64,000 nt of DNA from assembly GCF_918741295.1 (NCBI RefSeq), contig NZ_CAKKNB010000003.1, forward strand, positions 746,668-810,667. The letters run 5' to 3'. Origin of the DNA: Aquabacterium sp. CECT 9606. Its GTDB lineage: Bacteria > Pseudomonadota > Gammaproteobacteria > Burkholderiales > Burkholderiaceae_C. Below the pieces are notes generated by a model that saw only the letters and a list, made by a program, of their open reading frames with translations, was not told the DNA's origin and ran no database searches. Positions 25,982-33,369 of the stretch are shown in pieces (position 1 is the stretch's first letter; each line of letters opens with the position of its first letter). Made by a program: the position numbers and the translations under genes.

Positions 25982-26503
25982 ATGCCACACAAGAGCACAT
26001 CCCTCATCAACACCCTGGTCGCATCGACCGGGTTGTTGCCCGACAGCCCGGCTGCCAACGCCTGGTTCGACGACGAATCCGAGCACATCGACTGGAGTGA
26101 GGAAGACATCGTCTTCCTGCATTGGCGGCTTCTGCAAGAGATCACCCAACTGGCCGATCCGGCCACGCCGCTGGAAGACAAGTTCGACACGCTGCGCTGG
26201 GTCTTCACCGAGCGCGAGAAGGACCATCAGCCCTTCTCGTTCGTGAGCTGCCTGCGCGTGGTCGGTTGTAGCCCGCTCTCTCCGATCGCCTATTGCGGCC
26301 TCGTGGACGCGCAAGACATCCGCGACCACATCCGCAACAGCCTGAAGCCCTGGCTGGCCGCGTCGCTGGCACGCTATCCGCATTGGGTGCGCGAGGCCAT
26401 CAGCCGCAATCCGCAGTGGGTCGAGGCCCGCCTGGCCAAGAACCCGCAATGGATCAACGAGCAGCTCAAGCAGATGGCCGACCAAGGCGACCTGTTCATC
26501 TGA
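25982..26503 (+). CDS. Conserved hypothetical mobile-element protein with NPQW repeats
   Basis: This is a 173-residue soluble protein with the near-repeats ARYPHWVREAIS, RNPQWVEARLAK and KNPQWINEQLK at the C-terminus (about residues 132-165). The repeats suggest a small helical protein-interaction surface. A GGAGA ribosome-binding site precedes the ATG at 25982; the ORF-track start at 24719 runs antisense through the AcaB-like gene and is rejected. It is the first gene of a plus-strand run of element maintenance genes. No function is recognised. Confidence 0.65.
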   Translation: MPHKSTSLINTLVASTGLLPDSPAANAWFDDESEHIDWSEEDIVFLHWRLLQEITQLADPATPLEDKFDTLRWVFTEREKDHQPFSFVSCLRVVGCSPLSPIAYCGLVDAQDIRDHIRNSLKPWLAASLARYPHWVREAISRNPQWVEARLAKNPQWINEQLKQMADQGDLFI

Positions 26504-26558
26504 CTCAGTAGGCCCCAAGGGTCGATCCGCCGCACTGCCTCAATGAAAGGAGCATCCC

Positions 26559-26876
26559 ATGCACCAAGCAGCATTTATCCAAAGGCAAGCCGTCCCCATG
26601 CTGCCCGTCCACGAACCCAGGGACATCGAGTTCCTAGTCAAGGAAAGCGAAATCCTCACCGGCCAGGCTGGCCGCATCTTCGTCATCGCTGGCGCTGACT
26701 GGCTGACCTACCGGGTGCAATGGCATCCGATGGGCATCAAGGTTGAACGCTTGGGTGACCAGGGGCAAGTCTTGTGCTCACAGCATCAACTGCCCCATGA
26801 GTTCCTCGACCACAGCGTGGTCGAAGCCCTGCGCGCGGGGCAACTTTTCACACCCTCGGTCCGCCATCCCGGCTGA
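26559..26876 (+). CDS. Small hypothetical mobile-element protein
   Basis: This is a 105-residue protein with no recognised domain. It includes EILTGQAGRIFVIAGADWLTY and ends near HPG. A strong AAAGGAG ribosome-binding site lies before the ATG. It is encoded between the NPQW-repeat gene and the GHKL ATPase gene in the same direction, so it probably belongs to the same transcript. Confidence 0.65.
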   Translation: MHQAAFIQRQAVPMLPVHEPRDIEFLVKESEILTGQAGRIFVIAGADWLTYRVQWHPMGIKVERLGDQGQVLCSQHQLPHEFLDHSVVEALRAGQLFTPSVRHPG

Positions 26877-26946
26877 CCTCCTCTTCACCCTTTGGCGGGC
26901 CTGCCCCGCTGGGGCCAGGGTCCGCCTGCATTCATGGAGAAACATC

Positions 26947-28545
26947 ATGCACATCCAAGTTCAAATCAATGAAGAAGGCGCCCTGCGCAACCAGCGCTAT
27001 GCCTTCACCGATCGCTTCACGCTCGTCTCCGAGCTGCTGCAAAACGCGCGCCGCGCTGGCGCGACCTGCATCGAGATCAACTACCACCCGGCCGTTCAGG
27101 TCTTGTGCGTCAACGACAACGGCTGCGGCATCGACGATTTCCAAAAGCTCCTGAGCTTTCACGAGTCTGGCTGGGATACAGCCACCGGCACAAGCGAGCA
27201 TCCCTTCGGTATCGGTTTCTCCAAGTGCCTCTACGCGGCTTCGCGTTGTGTCATCGCATCGGGCAACCAGCGCGTAGACATCGACACGGCCGCCGCCTTG
27301 GCTCGGGCCTCATTCAATGTCGTTCAGACGGAGGCAGACGACGCCGTCATCGGCACGCAGGTCGAGTTGCACGGTGTGGATCTGCCCGACCTGGCGTCGC
27401 GCATCGAGACCCTGTGCCTGGGCTTCCCGATCCCCGTCCTGTTCAACGGTGATCCTTTGCAGCGGCGCTTGGCCGAAGACCATCTGGAGATGACAGACAG
27501 CCCGATGGGCAAGGTCTACCTCACCGGTACGCACGATGGCCTGCACAACCACCACACGGTGGTGTTCCTGCAGGGTTTTTGCGTGATGAAGCCGATTCAC
27601 ATTGCGGTGGATCAGGTCAATGTGGTCCATCTGGATTCAACGCAGTTCATGGCCCGCTTGCCGGACCGAGACAAGCTGATCGACGAGGACGTGCAGCGCA
27701 AGCGCATCGATGCCGAGCTGAAGGCCGACTGGCGCCGCGTCCTGGAAACCGCCAAGGTGCGGATTGCGCCTGAACGATTCGCCGACATGTTCTATGCGGC
27801 GATGCGTTCATGGGGCCACCTGGACCTGCTCAACGACTTGGATGTCTTGCCGTGCGAGCTGTGCAGCCTGATCTCGGCCTACCCCATTCAATGCCACAGC
27901 GGTGCGATCGACTATGTGCAACGCCTGGAGGTCCCGATCAAGCGCCAAGACGTGGAAAGCGGCCTTGTCACCCTGGTCATCCTCGATTGGCTGAATGAAG
28001 AAAATACAGCGCGCTGGATGCTGGCACAAGCCCAGAGCCATGTGCTGATCGATTCGTTCGGGCTTGACGCGGGCCATTGGGCACAACGCCACCTGCGCCT
28101 CCTGGAAGACGAGCCACTGGATGTCCAGGTGGTGGCCGAGCAGCACCGCACACAAATGGAAGGCCGGTGGATCTGGCCGACCGTGGTCCTCTGCGAGGCG
28201 ATCAAGATCCAGGTGGGCGACGAGTGCGTCGTCATCACGGACGATGGCCTATTCCACGAAGACTGCCTCTACATCCCTCGGGGTGAGCACAGTGGTGAAG
28301 CGGTGCGCCAGGCCTCGGACTTTATGAACGAGTACGAGCAGTTCATGGAGAGCGACCTCGAAGCTGACCGCGAAAACTTGGCCGATCTGATCCGCCATTT
28401 GCGCTCGGTCGATCCGGTGCAGACGCTCTACTCGATGTTGCAGGAGTTGCGGCTGGGCAAGTACCCCTTGCTGCACGGCAAGTGTTTCCAACTGACGGTG
28501 GGGACCGGCACGGCGCCTGGTCACTCGCTTGAATTGATTGACTGA
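26947..28545 (+). CDS. GHKL-type ATP-binding protein
   Basis: This is a 532-residue protein whose N-terminal third has the Bergerat (GHKL) ATP fold. It has an N-box TLVSELLQNARRAGAT (about 25-40), G1 VNDNGCGIDDF (about 55-65) and G2 EHPFGIGFSKCL (about 86-97). This order is that of Hsp90, MutL, topoisomerase and histidine-kinase ATPases; no histidine-kinase phosphoacceptor domain is present. The rest is unrecognised. The start at 26947 follows GGAG; the listed earlier start overlaps the preceding gene. It may remodel proteins or DNA, or act in conflict. The function is unknown. Confidence 0.7.
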   Translation: MHIQVQINEEGALRNQRYAFTDRFTLVSELLQNARRAGATCIEINYHPAVQVLCVNDNGCGIDDFQKLLSFHESGWDTATGTSEHPFGIGFSKCLYAASRCVIASGNQRVDIDTAAALARASFNVVQTEADDAVIGTQVELHGVDLPDLASRIETLCLGFPIPVLFNGDPLQRRLAEDHLEMTDSPMGKVYLTGTHDGLHNHHTVVFLQGFCVMKPIHIAVDQVNVVHLDSTQFMARLPDRDKLIDEDVQRKRIDAELKADWRRVLETAKVRIAPERFADMFYAAMRSWGHLDLLNDLDVLPCELCSLISAYPIQCHSGAIDYVQRLEVPIKRQDVESGLVTLVILDWLNEENTARWMLAQAQSHVLIDSFGLDAGHWAQRHLRLLEDEPLDVQVVAEQHRTQMEGRWIWPTVVLCEAIKIQVGDECVVITDDGLFHEDCLYIPRGEHSGEAVRQASDFMNEYEQFMESDLEADRENLADLIRHLRSVDPVQTLYSMLQELRLGKYPLLHGKCFQLTVGTGTAPGHSLELID

Positions 28546-28701
28546 CCCATGAGCTGGCCCGCCAGCCATCGGTCACCGCGCGGGATGGGGCCTCATCACA
28601 AAGAGGGGCCTGTCCCGCCTGTTCGCCCACGGCAGACACATCGAGCCCGCTCCATGGGTTGGGCCTGTCGCCAGGTGGGTTCATCCATCACGGAGATCTT
28701 C

Positions 28702-29709
28702 ATGCAAAACCATGAATACGCGGCCCGCATCGAGGACATCAAGCGCCGTGCCCACGGCCGCTGGACAGAGATCCTCGGCAGCCTGGGCGTCGGCGAGCAC
28801 ATCCTGAAAAAGCGCAACCAGCCCTGCCCTTTGTGCGGCGGCACGGACCGCTTCCAGTACACCGACAGGTTCGGCGAGGGCAATTACCACTGCCGAGGCT
28901 GTGGCGCGGGCGGCGGCTTCAAGCTGCTGCAGGCCGTCAAGGGTCTGGATTTCAACAGCGCCCTGGTCGAAGTGGAGCGTTGCGTGGGCAGCGTGCCCGC
29001 CGAGCGGCACACCGCCGCGCAGGAGCCATCGGCATCCAGCATGAAGGCCTTGGCCAAGCGAATTTGGGATGAAGCCAGGCCCATCACAGCGGGCGACGAG
29101 GTGGAAAGCTATCTGGCCCAGCGTGGCCTGGCCCTGCCCAGCTACCCCAAGGTACTGCGCATGCATCCTGCTCTGGGCTACTACGAGAAGGACGGCAGCG
29201 GCAAGCCCCGCAAGGTGGCCGAGTACGCCGCCATGCTGGCCTGCATTCAGGGACCGGACGGGCATGCCGTCACCTTGCACCGCACCTACCTTCAGGACGG
29301 GCACAAGGCCGGGATGAAGGACGCCAAGAAGGTGCTGTCCTCTGGCATCAACGGTGCCGCGGTGCGCCTGTTCGATGCAAGCGAAGAGTTGGCCATCGCA
29401 GAAGGCATCGAGACGGCCATCGCCGTGCACCTAGCCACCGGCAAGCCGGTGTGGGCAGGACTGAGCGCGGGCAACCTGGAAAAGCTCTGGTTGCCCGACT
29501 CGGTGCGCAGCATCTGCATCTACGCCGACAACGACGCGGATGCCGACTTCGATGGTCAGGCCTTCGCGTTCGCGCTCGCACGCCGGTTGAAGAAGCAGCA
29601 ACGCCAGACCGGGCCACGTCTGGTACGGGTGTTCATGCCCAAGACGGCCGGCACCGATTGGGCCGATGTGTGGCTGGCGCGCGCCAAGGAAGCATCCGAA
29701 GCGCGATAG
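28702..29709 (+). CDS. DNA primase/helicase-like protein with zinc finger and Toprim
   Basis: This is a 335-residue protein with a DnaG/P4-type zinc finger, CPLCGGTDRFQYTDRFGEGN...CRGCG (Cys42, 45, 64, 67). A linker domain follows, then a Toprim domain (LAIAEGIETAIAV, about 230-245, then ICIYADNDADADFDGQAFA, about 270-290) carrying the catalytic Glu and DxD-like acidic residues. Such proteins prime replication or conjugative DNA synthesis on plasmids and ICEs. No helicase domain follows. The start at 28702 opens the conserved N-terminus. Confidence 0.8.
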   Translation: MQNHEYAARIEDIKRRAHGRWTEILGSLGVGEHILKKRNQPCPLCGGTDRFQYTDRFGEGNYHCRGCGAGGGFKLLQAVKGLDFNSALVEVERCVGSVPAERHTAAQEPSASSMKALAKRIWDEARPITAGDEVESYLAQRGLALPSYPKVLRMHPALGYYEKDGSGKPRKVAEYAAMLACIQGPDGHAVTLHRTYLQDGHKAGMKDAKKVLSSGINGAAVRLFDASEELAIAEGIETAIAVHLATGKPVWAGLSAGNLEKLWLPDSVRSICIYADNDADADFDGQAFAFALARRLKKQQRQTGPRLVRVFMPKTAGTDWADVWLARAKEASEAR

Positions 29710-29888
29710 CCGTTATCGACGGGGCGCGGCTGAGAAGCCGCCCCCGCCTTTTCAGCGCCACTGCCGGTCTAAAACCGTGACGGTGGCGGCGAAAAGGTTT
29801 CCCAACTGGTTGCTGTCACACCAGGCCCTGCGTCATGCAGGGCAAAGACAGCCCTGGAGTTTCAAGCGCAAGTCATCGCGCCCTGTGT

Positions 29889-29945
29889 GGATCGGCTTAG
29901 GCCCGATCCGTCATCAACCCTGGCGGGGATGTGCATCCCCGCCAG
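29889..29945 (+). repeat. Two strong hairpins in the leader of the DUF932 gene
   Basis: Stem 1 is GGATCGG (29889-29895) pairing with CCGATCC (29903-29909) around a 7-nt loop. Stem 2 is CTGGCGGGGATG (29920-29931) pairing perfectly with CATCCCCGCCAG (29934-29945) around 2 nt. No U-tract follows, so these are more likely leader structures than terminators. Confidence 0.6.
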
Positions 29946-29990
29946 TGGGTCATGCCGTCCCCGCTTTTCTTTTCAGAGTAGGAGCTTGAT

Positions 29991-31052
29991 ATGAGAAGCG
30001 GACGTTCCCTTGCAGACCTGGCCCGTGAACTGGAGCGCCAGTTGCACTCGAAGAAGGACCTCGTGGTCCCCTCGTCGCTGCTGCGTCACGACACCGATGA
30101 CCGAGGCGAGACCCGGCTCGTCATTGATGAGAGCGGAAAGCCAATGCCTTACGGCGTCATGCCGCTGGCACGCCGCCAGTTGGCCGACAAGCTGAAGATC
30201 CCCTATGCGTATTTCGAGCGCATGCGGGCCGAGCAACCGGTCCTGCTGGACCGCAATGTGAACACATGGCTGCAAAGCGAGGACGACCGGCGCATGATCC
30301 GCACGCTGGACGGTAACGTCCGTGCCGTGCTGTCGGACCGCTATCGAAGGCTGGACAACTTCGACCTGGCCGAAAGCGTGCTGCCCATCCTGCAGCAGTT
30401 GCCAGAGGTGCGCTTCGAATCGGTGGAACTGACCGAGACGCGGATGTACCTCAAGTGCGTCACGCCGCGATTGAAGGTCGAGATGGCGCCCGGCGATGTG
30501 GTGCAGGCCGGTGTGGTGATCTCCAACTCGGAGGTCGGGCAAGGCACCTTGTCCGTTCAGCCGCTGCTTTTCCGGCTGGTGTGCCGCAACGGCCTGATTG
30601 CCTCGGACCGCGCCTTGCGCAAGACCCATGTCGGACGGGCGCTGGGCTCGGACGAGAATATCACCGTGTTCAAGGACGACACCTTGCAGGCTGACGACAA
30701 GGCCTTCTTCTTGAAGGTGCGTGACGTGGTGCAGGCAGCAGTGTCTGAGGCGACCTTCCTTCAGGCCGCGCAGAAGATGCAAAAGACCTTGCAGATCCCA
30801 CTGGTGGGCAACCCCGTCAAAACGGTCGAGGTACTGGCGCAGCGCTTCACGCTCAACGACACGGAGCGCGCGGGCGTCTTGCGTCACCTGATCTCTGAGG
30901 GGGACCTGTCGGGATACGGCCTGGTCAACGCGGTCACGCACTTTTCAAAAGAGGTCGAGGACTATGACCGCGCCACCGAGTTCGAAGCACTGGGCGGCAA
31001 ACTGATCGAGTTGCCCACCAAGGAGTGGACAGAACTGGCGCAAGCCGCATAA
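29991..31052 (+). CDS. DUF932 plasmid/phage-related protein
   Basis: This is a 353-residue protein of the DUF932 family, widespread on plasmids, ICEs and phages. Diagnostic segments are MPYGVMPLARRQLADKLKIPYAYFERM, GNVRAVLSDRYRRLDN (about 105-120) and LFRLVCRNGLIASD (about 185-198). It is preceded by TAGGAG and two leader hairpins, and followed by a good terminator. The molecular function of the family is not known. Confidence 0.8.
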   Translation: MRSGRSLADLARELERQLHSKKDLVVPSSLLRHDTDDRGETRLVIDESGKPMPYGVMPLARRQLADKLKIPYAYFERMRAEQPVLLDRNVNTWLQSEDDRRMIRTLDGNVRAVLSDRYRRLDNFDLAESVLPILQQLPEVRFESVELTETRMYLKCVTPRLKVEMAPGDVVQAGVVISNSEVGQGTLSVQPLLFRLVCRNGLIASDRALRKTHVGRALGSDENITVFKDDTLQADDKAFFLKVRDVVQAAVSEATFLQAAQKMQKTLQIPLVGNPVKTVEVLAQRFTLNDTERAGVLRHLISEGDLSGYGLVNAVTHFSKEVEDYDRATEFEALGGKLIELPTKEWTELAQAA

Positions 31053-31064
31053 GGCGGCCTTCAC

Positions 31065-31097
31065 AACCACCGGTGCCTCAAGGCCCGGTGGTTTTTT
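31065..31097 (+). terminator. Rho-independent terminator after DUF932
   Basis: A perfect 9-bp stem, AACCACCGG (31065-31073) with CCGGTGGTT (31085-31093), has an 11-nt loop and is followed by TTTTTT. It closes the plus-strand operon that ends with the DUF932 gene. Confidence 0.8.
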
Positions 31098-31373
31098 CAT
31101 GGGCTGGACGAACGCCCTCGCATGGCTTCTGCCATCTGCGCCAGTTCGTTGAACAACTTCTGAACCATGGCTGTTGAATACGGCAGACATGCCGGGGTGT
31201 TGCGGATGGCAAGCAGGTAGATCTCAGGCGCAGCGCTTGATTCAGATGGGACTTGATGGGTAAGCTGAAACTGCCCTTACCCACATCAAGAATGAACCAT
31301 ATGCCCAGCCAAAAGACAGCCATTCACCCGCATTGCCACCATGCCCCATTCGGGTCAACCCACAGGACCGACC
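31098..31373. other. Control region before the FlhD-like gene
   Basis: No coding feature is supported. It contains the imperfect inverted repeat CTTGATGGGTAAG / CTTACCCACATCAAG (31252-31290) annotated separately. Placement between a terminator and the activator genes suggests promoter and operator content. Confidence 0.45.
31252..31290. promoter_or_regulatory. Inverted repeat upstream of flhD-like gene
   Basis: CTTGATGGGTAAG (31252-31264) pairs with CTTACCCACATCAAG (31276-31290), differing only by a 2-bp insertion. It lies about 85-120 bp before the activator start, a sensible place for a regulator-binding site. No U-tract follows. Confidence 0.45.
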
Positions 31374-31697
31374 ATGAGCGCCACTAAATTCACCGACGTG
31401 CAACTGACCAATCTGTACATTCTTCAAGCCATCAGACTGGGTATCGCGCAAGACCGGGTATCAACCTGCCTCAAGTTCGCGCTTGATGCGGCCCAAGCCG
31501 ATCACCTCTGCGCCCTGAACCACGATGAGTTGTGGTCTCTCGTGATCCGCATCGGACAGAGCACCCTGTTCCCTCCGCGTCAAGATTTCCTCACGTTGCT
31601 CAAGGCACCGGCGGCGCTGGCGGCTCCTCTTGCGGCGGTTCATCCGCCAAGACCGTTGCCCGCCTCACCCGCTCTGGCACTCACCCATCACTGCTGA
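31374..31697 (+). CDS. FlhD-like subunit of a conjugation master activator (SetD/AcaD type)
   Basis: This is a 107-residue protein with the FlhD helical pattern: FTDVQLTNLYILQAIRLGIAQDRVSTCLKF, then LCALNHDELWSLVIRIGQSTLFPPRQD. This lines up with the dINLsYLllAQrLi.qDra and LT..Q..kLA..n.lL..fR segments of FlhD. The ATG at 31374 follows AGGA; the ORF-track start at 31341 adds 11 residues without a Shine-Dalgarno. It is followed 14 bp later by an FlhC-like gene. No flagellar structural operon is nearby, so the pair most likely acts like SetCD/AcaCD, activating tra genes. Confidence 0.75.
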   Translation: MSATKFTDVQLTNLYILQAIRLGIAQDRVSTCLKFALDAAQADHLCALNHDELWSLVIRIGQSTLFPPRQDFLTLLKAPAALAAPLAAVHPPRPLPASPALALTHHC

Positions 31698-31711
31698 TCC
31701 ACGGATCCGCG

Positions 31712-32266
31712 ATGCCAACGCGCGCCGACCGGCAGCTCAGCGCCATCAAATTGGGCCAGGACTGCGCCGTGTTGGGCGCACGGGTTCGCACGATCCACCA
31801 CATCACCGGCCTGAACCCGAGGGACGTTCAGCGTCTCTTCTTCAACGACCCGCAAGCAATACCGCGCGGCCGACCGCCCAACTCCCTGGAGTGGTACCAC
31901 GGTGCCAACCTGATCGCCAGGGCCGAGGCCTCCATCTTTATCGCCATCTACCACCGCTTGCGCAACACCGGATTCAGCGCGGGCGAGTCCATGATCAGCG
32001 CCTACCGCGGCTACCAGGCCATTTGCCAGGGTCCGCACCGAATCAGCTTCGACCGGGCTTTCGACCTGGCCTCGCACACCGACGGGATCTGGCTGACGCC
32101 CACACCCGTTTTCGACATTCTCAGTTGCCCGGTGTGCAGCAGCAGGTTCATGACCGCCATTGGTACCCTGGCCCCTGCCAGCGACGAATGCCCTTTCTGT
32201 AAACTGATTCAGCGCTACGACACCGATCCCCGCTTGCAAGCATCATTTCCCCGTCACGCCGCCTGA
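31712..32266 (+). CDS. FlhC-like subunit of a conjugation master activator (SetC/AcaC type)
   Basis: This is a 184-residue protein with the FlhC zinc site spaced as in FlhC: Cys139 and Cys142 (SCPVC), Cys160 and Cys163 (ECPFC). Other conserved features are AVLGARVRTIHHITGL, the SLEWYHGANLIARAEAS segment and the ISAYRGYQAICQ helix. The start at 31712 gives a protein of FlhC length; the ORF-track start reads through flhD. With the FlhD-like partner it should form the DNA-binding D-C complex. A homologous SetCD or AcaCD pair drives transfer gene expression in SXT/R391 ICEs and IncC plasmids. Confidence 0.78.
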   Translation: MPTRADRQLSAIKLGQDCAVLGARVRTIHHITGLNPRDVQRLFFNDPQAIPRGRPPNSLEWYHGANLIARAEASIFIAIYHRLRNTGFSAGESMISAYRGYQAICQGPHRISFDRAFDLASHTDGIWLTPTPVFDILSCPVCSSRFMTAIGTLAPASDECPFCKLIQRYDTDPRLQASFPRHAA

Positions 32267-32649
32267 TCGCGCGATAGTCAGGCGGAAATCGCGCGCGGAA
32301 CATGCCAACTGGTCTACGTCCGACACACCACTGGGCCGGATTGGGGGCATGAGGAGATGGCAACCGACGTTGCTGTCGCCCAACGCCCCCTCGGGGCTGG
32401 ATTCCTCGCAATTGCCCCCTTTTGCTTTTAGACTTCGCAGCGACAGGGTTACGTTGGCAGCAAATACTTACAGGGGAAGCATCGGCCAAGAGGCAGGTGC
32501 GGATGTCGGCCAAGCCATGCTTGCGTGGCGCGATGGTCGGCCAGATGCCGTGTCGTAGCCCATCGACAGTGCGATTGCGGTCTGATCGCACGACAACCTA
32601 GTCAATTCGTCGTCAGACAATTTCTGCGATCGTCAGCAAAGGACCTCCC
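32267..32649. other. Intergenic stretch without a supported gene
   Basis: About 380 bp between the FlhC-like and START-domain genes. It holds the start-proximal GGACC of the START gene. No ORF in the list matches a known family and no strong terminator was seen. Confidence 0.4.
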
Positions 32650-33336
32650 ATGCGCCTCTCCCACTGCTTTGCCGCCATCCTCATTGCATTCGGCTCGATC
32701 GGGGCCTCTGCCGCCGATTGGCAGAGTTCAGGAGAGACCAACGGTGTCCAGCTCTACTCAAAGAGCGAACCTGGTGAATCCCTCAAGTATTTCAAAGGCG
32801 TGACGCGCATCAAGGCGCCCATGAAGAACGTGCTGGCAGTCATCCTGGTGCGCGAGACCTTCCCCGAGTGGTTCTACAACATGCTCGAAGACTCGACCTT
32901 ACCAACAGACAACCCCGACAGTTCGTACTGCTACATCTGGATCAAAGGGGTCTGGCCCACCGACGACCGTGACACCGTCGCCCGAGTCACCGTCAACCAA
33001 GATCCCCAGACCCTGGCAGTGGCCATCACGGCCAAAAGTGCCGAGCAGCACCGCGTTCCGACCAAGAAGGATCGCGTTCGCATCCAAACCCTGTATTCAG
33101 GCTTCACGGTCAAACCCATCTCGGCCGACGAGACCGAGGTTCAACTGGAAGGCATGGCCGATCCAGCCGGGAACATTCCGGCCTTCGTGACCAACATGGT
33201 TGCATCCGATTTGCCGGCCAAGACATTGGTCAATCTGCGCACACGGCTGGAGACACCGGGCAAGGTTGATCTGAGCGTGCTGGACAAAGTCCCGTTCGCA
33301 CAGTTGTCCATGCAAAAGATCAAACTGCCGCAGTGA
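32650..33336 (+). CDS. Exported START-domain lipid-binding-like protein
   Basis: This is a 228-residue protein with a signal peptide (ending near residue 22, GASAADW) and a START/Bet v1-like fold. Features are LKYFKGVTRIKAPMKNVLAVI, ETFPEWFYNMLEDS, the central CYIWIKGVWPTDDRD and the long C-terminal helix MVASDLPAKTLVNLRTRLE. START domains bind lipids. It is exported, so it would act in the periplasm. It ends 27 bp before the convergent end of histidine kinase 1. A link to that signalling cassette is suggested by proximity only. Confidence 0.75.
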   Translation: MRLSHCFAAILIAFGSIGASAADWQSSGETNGVQLYSKSEPGESLKYFKGVTRIKAPMKNVLAVILVRETFPEWFYNMLEDSTLPTDNPDSSYCYIWIKGVWPTDDRDTVARVTVNQDPQTLAVAITAKSAEQHRVPTKKDRVRIQTLYSGFTVKPISADETEVQLEGMADPAGNIPAFVTNMVASDLPAKTLVNLRTRLETPGKVDLSVLDKVPFAQLSMQKIKLPQ

Positions 33337-33345
33337 GCAACCCTG

Positions 33346-33369
33346 CGGTGAGTTGGAAACCACTCACCG
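33346..33369. terminator. Possible bidirectional terminator between START and kinase genes
   Basis: CGGTGAGT (33346-33353) pairs with ACTCACCG (33362-33369) around 8 nt, between two convergent genes. The stem covers the kinase stop codon. No T-tract follows on either side, so efficiency is doubtful. Confidence 0.35.

Noticed and set aside
24719-26503. 594-residue plus-strand ORF
   Set aside because: The first 421 codons run antisense to the AcaB-like gene and through the divergent control region. Only the last 173 codons, from 25982, form a plausible gene.
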